A stretch of DNA of 5,519 nt from the NCBI GenBank assembly GCA_934511465.1, contig CAKSWG010000058.1, positions 1 through 5,519 of the forward strand. Direction: 5' to 3'. The position numbers were made by a program, and so were the translations under genes. Positions 1 through 5,479 of this stretch are shown one piece after another. Within the stretch, counting starts at the first letter, position 1; each line of letters opens with the position of its first letter. Under the pieces are notes generated by a model that ran no database searches, was not told the origin of the DNA, and worked only from the letters and a program-made list of their open reading frames with translations. This DNA is from an uncultured Faecalibacterium sp. GTDB taxonomy: Bacteria; Bacillota; Clostridia; Oscillospirales; Ruminococcaceae.

Positions 1-28
1 CACAGCAGCCTATAATTATTGTAGCATC

Positions 29-42
29 CCGCTGGAGAGCGG
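29..42 (+). promoter_or_regulatory. Small perfect hairpin / inverted repeat in the parA leader
   Basis: CCGCT (29-33) and AGCGG (38-42) form a perfect 5-bp inverted repeat around GGAG. A poor promoter match, TTGTAG (19-24) and TCTATA (43-48) with 18-bp spacing, would place this repeat between -35 and -10, where an operator for an autorepressing Par protein could sit. The repeat is seen directly; promoter and operator roles are inference. Two TATAAT boxes are also present. The one at 62-67 is too close to the gene and lacks a -35. The one at 11-16 would need a -35 beyond the window edge. Confidence 0.3.
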
Positions 43-69
43 TCTATAAATACTACTCTTTTATAATAC

Positions 70-84
70 GAGGTGATAAAAATT
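70..84 (+). promoter_or_regulatory. Ribosome binding site whose spacing disputes the parA start
   Basis: GAGGTGAT occupies 70-77 and is the only good Shine-Dalgarno match upstream. The GTG that opens the longest frame (73-75) lies within it and so could not use it. The in-frame codon at ideal distance is ATT at 82-84, followed by TCA AAG AAA. Related ParA proteins, as I recall them, often begin MSKK, which fits ATG TCA AAG AAA with one base changed at position 84. AUU is a rare but real initiator in bacteria (E. coli infC is the known case). The reading is mixed: sequence plus memory of the family. Confidence 0.45.
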
Positions 85-909
85 TCAAAGAAAGCAACCA
101 CAATAGCCATCGTCAACCAGAAGGGCGGAACCGGCAAGACCACCACCTGTGAAAATTTGGGCGTTGGACTTGCAGCCGAAGGCAAAAAAGTTCTGCTGGT
201 GGACGCTGACCCGCAGGGCAGCTTGACCATCAGCATGGGCTGGCAGCAGCCCGATGAACTGCCCACCACTCTTTCCACCCTGATGGCAAAAGCCATGAAC
301 GGCCAGAGCATTCCGCCCGGTGAAGGCATCCTGCACCATGCAGAGGGCGTTGACCTGATTCCGGCAAACATTGAACTGGCAGGGCTGGAAGTCTCTCTTG
401 TCAACACCATGAACAGGGAAAAGATGCTCAAGCAGGTGTTGGACGGTGCAAAACGAGAATACGACTTTATCCTGTTGGATTGCACCCCTTCCCTTGGGAT
501 GCTGACCGTCAATGCCTTGGCAGTGGCAGACACCACCCTGATTCCGGTGCAAGCGCAGTACCTTTCCGCAAAGGGTCTGGAACAGCTTTTGCAGACTGTG
601 CAGAAGGTCCGGCGGCAGATCAACCCGAAATTGAAAATCGAGGGCATCCTGCTGACCATGACCGATAGCCGCACCAACTACGGACAGCAAATCGACAACC
701 TGATTCGAGGTGCCTACGGCAGCAAGATCAAAGTGTTCGACCAAACCGTTCCCCGGTCTGTCCGCGCTGCGGAGATCAGTGCCGTGGGTAAGAGCATTTT
801 CCAGCACGATCCAAAAGGCAAGGTGGCAGAAGCCTACCAATCTCTGACGAAGGAGGTGCTGGCTGATGCCGAAAAACAGCTTAAACGTGTCACTGAAAGG
901 GGCAGATGA
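73..909 (+). CDS. parA: ParA-family partition ATPase (Soj-like)
   Basis: This is a deviant-Walker P-loop ATPase of the ParA/Soj/MinD superfamily. ATP-bound ParA binds DNA non-specifically, and ParB-stimulated hydrolysis drives segregation of the DNA carrying the partition site. The Walker A' motif KGGTGKTT lies at residues 17-24, with signature lysine K17 and catalytic-loop K22. The A'' motif LVDADPQ lies near residues 42-48 and Walker B FILLDC near 132-137 (D136). There is no N-terminal helix-turn-helix, so this is the short type, unlike plasmid P1 ParA; 278 aa is a normal length. It overlaps parB by 44 bp and clearly forms an operon with it. The start is uncertain. GTG at 73 lies inside the only Shine-Dalgarno-like run, GAGGTGAT (70-77). 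That run is well spaced (6 nt after GAGGTG) from an in-frame ATT at 82, giving a protein starting at S5 after the initiator. The function is secure; the start is not. Confidence 0.93.
   Translation: MIKISKKATTIAIVNQKGGTGKTTTCENLGVGLAAEGKKVLLVDADPQGSLTISMGWQQPDELPTTLSTLMAKAMNGQSIPPGEGILHHAEGVDLIPANIELAGLEVSLVNTMNREKMLKQVLDGAKREYDFILLDCTPSLGMLTVNALAVADTTLIPVQAQYLSAKGLEQLLQTVQKVRRQINPKLKIEGILLTMTDSRTNYGQQIDNLIRGAYGSKIKVFDQTVPRSVRAAEISAVGKSIFQHDPKGKVAEAYQSLTKEVLADAEKQLKRVTERGR
851..858 (+). promoter_or_regulatory. Ribosome binding site deciding the parB start
   Basis: AGGAGGTG lies inside the 3' end of parA, 7 nt before ATG at 866. It is strong enough to support the 44-bp overlapping start, so parB need not rely on reinitiation after the parA stop. 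Confidence 0.8.
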
Positions 910-1801
910 CATTTTCTCCACGGAAGAATCCCGACAGGAACAACAACGGGAACAGGTTCAGCAGATTCCCATCGGAGAGCTGTTCCCTTTCAAGAATCAT
1001 CCCTTTAAGGTTTTGGATGATGAGTCCATGCAGCGCACGGTGGAAAGTGTAGAACAGTACGGTGTACTATCTCCGCTGATCGCCCGCCCACGCCCGGAAG
1101 GTGGCTATGAGATCATCTCCGGGCACCGCCGCCAGCACGCTGCACAGCTTGCTGGGCTGGACACCCTGCCGGTTATTGTCCGTCAAATGGATGATGATGC
1201 TGCAGTTTTGCTCATGGTAGACAGCAATCTTCAACGCGAAACCATCTTGCCAAGCGAGAGGGCTTTCGCTTACAAGATGAAGCTGGAAGCCATGAAGCAT
1301 CAGGCAGGACGTCCTACGCAAGATAATTATTCCCAAGTTGGGAATAATTTCGGTACACTATCTAGTGAGGAGATGGCTGAAGAACTCGGAACTAGTAAGA
1401 ATCAAATTTTCCGCTATATCCGTCTGACCAACCTTGTCCCTGAACTGCTGGACATGGTAGACGAAAAGAAAATTGCCTTCAATCCCGCTGTGGAGCTGTC
1501 CTATCTGGACGAAAGCCAACAGCGGGATTTTTTAGAAGCGATGAACGACACCCAAAATGCACCGTCCCTTTCCCAAGCGCAGCGGCTTAAGAAGCTGGCG
1601 CAGGAAGGGCACTTCTCGTATGATGTTGCCTTTGCCGTCATGGGAGAAGAAAAAAAGGACGAGCTGGACAAGGTGGTCATCAAAAACGACACCCTGCGGA
1701 AGTATTTCCCGCGCAGCTACACCCCGAAACAGATGGAGGACACCATCATCAAGCTGCTGGAACAGTGGCAACGCAAACAACAGCGGCAGAATGAACGCTG
1801 A
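866..1801 (+). CDS. parB: ParB/RepB/Spo0J-family partition protein
   Basis: This is the DNA-binding partner of ParA; the family binds a palindromic parS site, and many members are CTP-dependent clamps. The N-terminal ParB domain covers roughly residues 30-130. It includes EQYGVLSPL near 62-70, the arginine-box equivalent GHRR at 86-89 (GERR in classic ParB) and SNLQRE at 120-125 (usually ENxQR). A helix-turn-helix follows at about 165-187 (LSSEEMAEELGTSKNQIFRY). The lysine-rich C-terminal part, ending KYFPRSYTPKQMEDTIIKLLE, is characteristic of the ParB group in Firmicute conjugative elements. At 311 aa the length is normal. ATG 866 is chosen for its strong ribosome binding site. Bases 1321-1420 are markedly AT-rich (37% GC by hand count against about 52% in the preceding 100 bases) and contain a long palindrome at residues 154-161, between the two domains. 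A terminator follows 12 bp after the stop. Confidence 0.9.
   Translation: MPKNSLNVSLKGADDIFSTEESRQEQQREQVQQIPIGELFPFKNHPFKVLDDESMQRTVESVEQYGVLSPLIARPRPEGGYEIISGHRRQHAAQLAGLDTLPVIVRQMDDDAAVLLMVDSNLQRETILPSERAFAYKMKLEAMKHQAGRPTQDNYSQVGNNFGTLSSEEMAEELGTSKNQIFRYIRLTNLVPELLDMVDEKKIAFNPAVELSYLDESQQRDFLEAMNDTQNAPSLSQAQRLKKLAQEGHFSYDVAFAVMGEEKKDELDKVVIKNDTLRKYFPRSYTPKQMEDTIIKLLEQWQRKQQRQNER
1325..1349. repeat. Perfect 12-bp inverted repeat with 1-bp centre inside parB (candidate parS or operator)
   Basis: AATTATTCCCAA (1325-1336), G (1337), TTGGGAATAATT (1338-1349): all 12 arm positions pair. It encodes N-Y-S-Q-V-G-N-N in the linker between the ParB N-terminal and helix-turn-helix domains. It differs from the Spo0J parS consensus. 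In RNA it could also form a long hairpin, although a 1-nt loop would force the central pairs open. The palindrome is seen directly; a role as ParB-binding centromere or operator is inference. Confidence 0.5.
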
Positions 1802-1813
1802 CTTACCGTAACG

Positions 1814-1840
1814 AAAGACCCGATGGGGTCTTTTTCTTTT
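1814..1840 (+). terminator. Intrinsic terminator after parAB
   Basis: AAAGACCC (1814-1821), loop GATG, GGGTCTTT (1826-1833) give a perfect 8-bp stem running into a T-rich tract TTTCTTTT. This is a canonical Rho-independent terminator. It ends only 7 nt before the ribosome binding site of the next gene, so downstream expression needs read-through or a promoter inside parB. Confidence 0.88.
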
Positions 1841-1863
1841 GCAAACAAAAGGAGAAAACGCCT

Positions 1864-2286
1864 ATGAAAAACAACGCTACCCGTACCATCCGCTCCGAGG
1901 AGATCACCATTGATGTGCGTATCTGCGCTGCACTGGCGGCAAACCGGGGCGGCGAGGTCTACCTCGCAGCCATTGCCCCGGATATGGAGCTGACCGTCAT
2001 CACGCTGGACGAGGCTCCCGACATCCTGCCCTGCTTTGAGGAGGACGATGCCTGCCTGAACCTTCCCAACACCTCGCTGCTGCTCTGCTACAACCCGGCG
2101 CAGGTGCTGAAGATGGGCGGCAAGCACTACCTGACCGGCCCGGTGATTCTGGCTCGCACCAACATGGACGGCGAGGTCATCTCGCTGACCATTGATGAGG
2201 TCTACCTGTTCCAGAAGTATCTGGCAAGCCACAGCATCACCCTGATGGCAGATGACCAGAAGTTGCCCTGCATCTGCATTGACTGA
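1864..2286 (+). CDS. Hypothetical acidic protein of a conjugative element, 140 aa
   Basis: I do not recognise the family. ATG 1864 follows AAAAGGAG (1847-1854) with 9 nt spacing. The protein is acidic, has no evident signal peptide or membrane segment, and looks like a compact soluble alpha/beta fold. Alternating hydrophobic strands appear at about residues 30-48 (EVYLAAIAPDMELTVITL) and 98-112 (TGPVILAR, then EVISLTI). A cluster EEDDACL sits near 58-64. Cysteines are scattered and the C-terminus is KLPCICID, a C-x-C pair two residues from the end. Codon use is GC-rich and strongly biased to CTG and ACC, like the neighbouring DUF3846 and pcfB genes, so this is a real gene. It is the first gene after the parAB terminator and lies 10 bp before the next gene, probably in the same operon. 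Possible roles include regulation of transfer or an accessory factor, but nothing in the sequence decides this. Confidence 0.75.
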   Translation: MKNNATRTIRSEEITIDVRICAALAANRGGEVYLAAIAPDMELTVITLDEAPDILPCFEEDDACLNLPNTSLLLCYNPAQVLKMGGKHYLTGPVILARTNMDGEVISLTIDEVYLFQKYLASHSITLMADDQKLPCICID

Positions 2287-2296
2287 GAGGTGCTGC

Positions 2297-2536
2297 ATGG
2301 ATACCGAAATGACCTGCTATGAGAGTTTCGCAGAAGTCACGGAGGACTTTTACTGTTCCGCCGTTGATGTTTTGAAGATTCTGGTTCTCCGTCTGCACGA
2401 CTACCATGCTCGTTGCTTCCATTCTCTGCGGGATGCTCTGTACGACTATTTTTCTACCGATGCCGCACCGCATACTCATGCCAATGTTTCCACTAAGCAT
2501 ACCGTCACCGCGTCTTGCGCTCCTCGTCCTCCCTGA
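2297..2536 (+). CDS. Hypothetical small protein, 79 aa
   Basis: Family not recognised. ATG 2297 is chosen because GAGAGG (2285-2290) precedes it by 6 nt; a longer frame reaching upstream to 2252 would run into the preceding gene and lacks such a site. Residues 1-50 look helical and mixed acidic/aromatic (ESFAEVTEDFY, then DVLKILVLRLHDYHARCFHSLRDALYDYF), consistent with one or two amphipathic helices. The last 25 residues are Thr/Ala/Pro-rich and probably disordered. Four cysteines and several histidines are present, but not in an obvious zinc-finger spacing. Codon use is more T-rich (CGT, GTT, TCT) than in the gene before it, suggesting a different history or weaker selection. It is probably co-transcribed with its neighbours. 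It could be a marginal or decaying gene. Confidence 0.55.
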   Translation: MDTEMTCYESFAEVTEDFYCSAVDVLKILVLRLHDYHARCFHSLRDALYDYFSTDAAPHTHANVSTKHTVTASCAPRPP

Positions 2537-2550
2537 GAGGATTCTTCTCA
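2534..2550 (+). promoter_or_regulatory. Hairpin over the stop codon of the 79-aa gene
   Basis: TGAGAGG (2534-2540), loop ATT, CTTCTCA (2544-2550) pair over 7 positions with one G-T wobble. There is no T-tract, so it is not an intrinsic terminator. It could slow ribosomes, protect a processed 3' end or limit coupling to the next gene. It may also be chance. Confidence 0.3.
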
Positions 2551-2577
2551 CAGTTCAGTCAATGTAGGAGGTTCGCT

Positions 2578-2778
2578 ATGAATTATATTTATTCGTTTAT
2601 CATTTTTGAAGCCGGTGCCTTTTTCGGCTTCTTTGTGGCAGCTCTGTTGAACGCCGCCCGTGCCGGGCAGGAAATCACTATCAAATTTGAGGAGGAAGAT
2701 AATGGAACAGAACGAGAACACTCTGTCGGTGCTGAAAATTGCACCGGGACAGTATCCGCAGCAGGTCGAGATCGATAA
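2578..2778 (+). CDS. Small single-pass membrane protein, 66 aa (DUF3789-like)
   Basis: ATG 2578 is preceded by a near-ideal site, TAGGAGGT (2565-2572), 5-6 nt away. The longer in-frame extension to 2515 has no such site and overlaps the previous gene. Residues 1-24 form one hydrophobic helix (YIYSFIIFEAGAFFGFFVAALL), with Gly/Ala/Phe packing and no signal-peptidase site; it is followed by NAARAGQE and an acidic stretch KFEEEDN. Small membrane proteins of this layout (Pfam DUF3789-like) occur beside DUF3846 genes in Firmicute conjugative elements; that assignment is from memory and tentative. The last 25 residues or so lie in the region that also encodes the start of the DUF3846 protein in another frame. 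They look unstructured, so the native end may differ. Confidence 0.6.
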   Translation: MNYIYSFIIFEAGAFFGFFVAALLNAARAGQEITIKFEEEDNGTEREHSVGAENCTGTVSAAGRDR

Positions 2779-3148
2779 CGACCTGAAAGCCTTGCAGCAG
2801 GCGGTGGGCGGCTCCATCGGCGCAAGCTACCCTTTTGAAGATCCGGTTGCCATCGTCTACAACGATGACGGCAAGCTCATGGGTCTGCCGCTGAACCGTG
2901 CCCTGTGGGACGAGGACGGGCTGATGTACGATGTCATTGCCGGAACCTTTCTGGTGGTGGGGCTGGGCGAGGAGGATTTTGCATCCCTGACCCCGGAACT
3001 GGCGCAGAAGTATGAAGAAGAATTTCATCAACCCGAAGCCTTTCTCCCTCTTGGGCGTCGCCTGATGGTCATTCCGGTTCCGGATGAATCAGTTCGGAGT
3101 GATGCAGAAAAGGCTGTAAACAAGCCCCCGGTGGAACATGACCGCTAA
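2702..3148 (+). CDS. DUF3846 domain protein of a conjugative element
   Basis: This is a 148-aa soluble protein of the DUF3846 family, common in Firmicute conjugative elements and often found near partition and coupling-protein genes; its biochemical role is unknown. The recognisable core runs from residue 10 to about 112. It opens with LKIAPGQYP (11-19), then LQQAVGG (31-37) and the hallmark PFEDPVAIV (44-52), followed by GKLMGLPLNR (57-66) and AGTFLVVG (80-87). The tail from about 115 is probably flexible. The start at ATG 2702 is set by GGAGG (2691-2695), 6 nt upstream. A longer frame from GTG 2660 lacks a comparable site and only overlaps the preceding gene more. The start overlaps the membrane-protein gene by 77 bp, in a different frame. 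A gap of 29 bp separates it from pcfB. Family assignment is from recognised motifs, not from a search. Confidence 0.85.
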   Translation: MEQNENTLSVLKIAPGQYPQQVEIDNDLKALQQAVGGSIGASYPFEDPVAIVYNDDGKLMGLPLNRALWDEDGLMYDVIAGTFLVVGLGEEDFASLTPELAQKYEEEFHQPEAFLPLGRRLMVIPVPDESVRSDAEKAVNKPPVEHDR

Positions 3149-3177
3149 GGCGATTTTCTGCACAGGAGGTGGTAACG

Positions 3178-3636
3178 ATGCAGGAAGAAATCGAGCATAA
3201 GACGGTCAACCTTGCCATCTCGACCACGAAACTGTCCGCCCGCACCCTGCTGCGCGGGATGCAGTTTCTGCTGCGGCAGTACGATAAGCACGCTTCGCAG
3301 GGCAAGCAGTCCATGAAGCGGCTGGTACGACAGAACCGTGGCGTGACCAATGTGGAGATCCAGAAAACTGGCATCAAGGACTTTGACCGTTATGCCAAGC
3401 GGTATCACATCGACTACTCCATCCAGAAAGACCTGTCCTGCAAGCCGCCCCGGTATCTGGTCTACTTTAAGGCGCAGGATACGGATGCCTTGAACGCAGC
3501 TTTCAAGGAATATTCGGCATCGGTGCTGGATAAAACCAAGCGTCCTTCCGTGCTGGCAAAGCTGCATGATCTGGCGCAGTCCGTTGCAAATCTGCCGGAC
3601 AAAGTGCGGCACAAGCAGGAGGAGCGCGGCCTATGA
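3178..3636 (+). CDS. pcfB: PcfB-like conjugation protein (DUF3801)
   Basis: This is a 152-aa soluble protein matching PcfB/DUF3801, an accessory factor encoded next to the coupling ATPase in Gram-positive conjugative systems. In pCF10, PcfB works with PcfC and the relaxosome. Visible family features are the N-terminal EEIEHKTVNLAISTTKLSARTL (residues 3-24), then GKQSMKRLVRQNRGVTNVEI in the middle, then PPRYLVYFKAQDTDALNAAFKEY, and a basic C-terminal helix starting KRPSVLAKL. ATG 3178 is chosen because AGGAGG (3164-3169) lies 8 nt upstream. A GTG at 3169, which would add three residues, falls inside that site and cannot use it. The stop overlaps the next start in the sequence ATGA (3633-3636), so the two proteins are translationally coupled, as expected for partners. 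The symbol is by family resemblance. Confidence 0.85.
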   Translation: MQEEIEHKTVNLAISTTKLSARTLLRGMQFLLRQYDKHASQGKQSMKRLVRQNRGVTNVEIQKTGIKDFDRYAKRYHIDYSIQKDLSCKPPRYLVYFKAQDTDALNAAFKEYSASVLDKTKRPSVLAKLHDLAQSVANLPDKVRHKQEERGL

Positions 3637-5399
3637 GCAAAAAGAAGCTTTCCAAGCTGCTGGCGCTCTATCTGCCCTATGTGGTAATTGGCTTGCTGGC
3701 AACCAATCTGGGCGAGGCGTGGCGGCTGGCTGTGGGCAAGGAACTTGGCGACAAAATCGTATCGCTGATGGATACGCTCCCGGCTGCATTTTCCAATCCG
3801 CTGCCAAGCCTGCACCCATTTGATTTGTTCATTGGTCTGTGCTGCGGCGCTGGAATGCGGCTGGCGGTCTATCTAAAAAGCAAAAACGCCAAGAAGTACC
3901 GTCACGGTATGGAGTACGGCTCTGCCCGGTGGGGCGGGCCCAAAGATATTGAGCCGTTTATGGCTCCAAAGTTCGAGGACAATATCATCCTCACCAAAAC
4001 AGAACGGCTGACGATGTCCAACCGCCCACCTGACCCCAAGAACGCCCGGAACAAAAACGTGCTGGTGGTCGGCGGCTCCGGCAGCGGTAAGACGCGGTTC
4101 TGGCTGAAACCGAATCTTTTACAATGTCATAGTTCATATGTAATTACTGATCCGAAAGGCAGTATCGTAGTCGAGTGCGGCAATGCCCTGTTACAAAAGG
4201 GCTACAAGCTAAAGATTTTCAACACCATCAACTTTTCCAAGAGTATGCGCTATAACCCCATGGCGTACATCCACAGTGAAAAGGACATTCTGAAGCTCGT
4301 CACCGCACTGATGACCAACACCAAAGGTGAGGGTCAAGGTGGCGACCCTTTCTGGGACAAGGCTGAACGGCTTTTGCTGGTTTCACTGATCGCGTACCTC
4401 CACTACGAAGCCCCTGTCGAGGAGCAAAACTTCGCAACATTGCTGGAAATGCTAAACACTATGCAGGTTTCGGAAGATGATGAAACCTATCAGAATCCAG
4501 TTGACCTACTGTTTGAGGATCTGGGCAAGAAGAAGCCAAAATCCTTTGCCGTGCGGCAGTACAAACTTTACAAGCTGGCTGCCGGCAAAACGGCCAAGTC
4601 GATTCTTATTTCCTGCGGTGCCCGGCTCGCACCCTTCGATATTCAGGAAGTCCGGGATGCCACCATGTACGATGAGCTGGAACTGGACAAGCTGGGTGAC
4701 CGGAAAACGGCACTGTTTCTCATCATGAGCGATACCGACAGCACCTTTAACTTCCTGATCTCCATGATCTACACCCAGCTTTTCAACTTGCTGTGCGACA
4801 AAGCCGACGATGTGTACGGCGGCAAGCTGCCCATCCATGTGCGGTGCCTTATCGACGAGTGTGCTAACATTGGTCAAATTCCGCAACTGGAAAAACTGGT
4901 GGCTACCATCCGCAGCCGTGAGATCTCGGCGTGTCTGGTCTTGCAGACCCGCAGCCAGTTGAAAGCCATCTACAAAGATAATGCGGATACCATCGTGGGC
5001 AATATGGACAGCCAGATTTTCCTCGGCGGCAGTGAGCCTACCACCCTGAAAGATCTTGCCGAAGCACTCGGCAAGGAAACCATCGACAGCTACAACAATT
5101 CCGACACCAGAGGAACCTCACCATCTTACGGCACAAATTACCAGAAACTTGGTCATGAATTATTGAGCCGGGATGAACTGGCGGTGCTGGATGGCGGCAA
5201 GTGCATCCTGCAACTGCGGGGTGTGCGCCCGTTTTTGAGCGACAAGTACGACCTGACCCAGCACCCGAACTACAAGTACACCTCCGACTATGACCCCAAG
5301 AACGTACTCGATATCGAGAAGTTCTTGAACCGAAAAGAAAAAATCCACCCAGACGATACCTTTGTCATGGTGGATGCTGATTCACTCCCGCCCGCCTGA
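3633..5399 (+). CDS. VirD4/TraG-type type IV coupling protein (PcfC-like)
   Basis: This membrane-bound hexameric ATPase brings the relaxase-DNA substrate to the type IV secretion channel. At 588 aa it appears full length. Two N-terminal membrane helices lie at about 9-27 (LLALYLPYVVIGLLATNLG) and 63-81 (FDLFIGLCCGAGMRLAVYL). The family motif YGSARWG is at 95-101, Walker A GGSGSGKT at 147-154 and TDPKGS at 172-177. Walker B plus catalytic glutamate, LIDECANIGQIP, has D408-E409, and the downstream LQTRSQL places Q438 in the conserved T4CP region after Walker B. All expected nucleotide-binding residues are present. The start overlaps pcfB by 4 bp, with AGGAGGAG at 3617-3624. An AT-rich patch at 4111-4150 (about 28% GC) just after Walker A contrasts with the rest of the gene. 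A terminator follows at 5442-5479. The symbol is left blank because naming differs between elements. Confidence 0.95.
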   Translation: MSKKKLSKLLALYLPYVVIGLLATNLGEAWRLAVGKELGDKIVSLMDTLPAAFSNPLPSLHPFDLFIGLCCGAGMRLAVYLKSKNAKKYRHGMEYGSARWGGPKDIEPFMAPKFEDNIILTKTERLTMSNRPPDPKNARNKNVLVVGGSGSGKTRFWLKPNLLQCHSSYVITDPKGSIVVECGNALLQKGYKLKIFNTINFSKSMRYNPMAYIHSEKDILKLVTALMTNTKGEGQGGDPFWDKAERLLLVSLIAYLHYEAPVEEQNFATLLEMLNTMQVSEDDETYQNPVDLLFEDLGKKKPKSFAVRQYKLYKLAAGKTAKSILISCGARLAPFDIQEVRDATMYDELELDKLGDRKTALFLIMSDTDSTFNFLISMIYTQLFNLLCDKADDVYGGKLPIHVRCLIDECANIGQIPQLEKLVATIRSREISACLVLQTRSQLKAIYKDNADTIVGNMDSQIFLGGSEPTTLKDLAEALGKETIDSYNNSDTRGTSPSYGTNYQKLGHELLSRDELAVLDGGKCILQLRGVRPFLSDKYDLTQHPNYKYTSDYDPKNVLDIEKFLNRKEKIHPDDTFVMVDADSLPPA

Positions 5400-5441
5400 T
5401 AAGACGAGCGGTTATTTTTTTCCCATTGACCCAACAGGTAC

Positions 5442-5479
5442 GCCGGAAAATCAGCCTTCGCCGTGGTTTTCGGCTTTTT
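5442..5479 (+). terminator. Intrinsic terminator downstream of the coupling-protein gene
   Basis: GCCG-G-AAAATCA (5442-5453, one bulged G) pairs with TGGTTTTCGGC (5464-5474) over 11 positions with one T-G wobble, around a 10-nt loop, and is followed by TTTTT (5475-5479). It would end the transcript carrying pcfB and the coupling protein, or act as an attenuator ahead of further transfer genes. The rest of 5400-5519 shows no gene. A T-run at 5415-5421 follows only a weak 4-bp stem. Confidence 0.75.

Noticed and set aside
62..67. Perfect TATAAT as a -10 box for parA
   Set aside because: No -35 at 16-18 bp, no extended -10, and transcription would begin inside or after the ribosome binding site.
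85..921. 278-aa open frame on the minus strand opposite parA
   Set aside because: It mirrors parA almost exactly, has Cys/His/Gln-rich composition typical of an antisense shadow, and shows no recognisable motif or ribosome binding site.
1056..1068. AGTAC-GGT-GTACT inverted repeat in parB
   Set aside because: It encodes the conserved ParB segment QYGVL, so protein constraint is a sufficient explanation for a 5-bp repeat.
1717..2298. 193-aa minus-strand open frame over the end of parB and the 140-aa gene
   Set aside because: It spans two plus-strand genes and a plus-strand terminator; the composition looks like reverse-complement coding and no family motif is seen.
2681..3612. Several minus-strand frames opposite DUF3846 and pcfB
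   Set aside because: All lie opposite clear plus-strand genes with strong ribosome binding sites; none carries motifs of its own.
4506..4886. 126-aa minus-strand open frame inside the coupling-protein gene
   Set aside because: It lies wholly within a well-conserved ATPase region; shadow of a GC-biased gene.
5392..5421. Possible terminator right after the coupling-protein stop (CCGC...GCGG then T-run)
   Set aside because: Only 4 base pairs with a 12-nt loop; too weak beside the clear terminator at 5442-5479.
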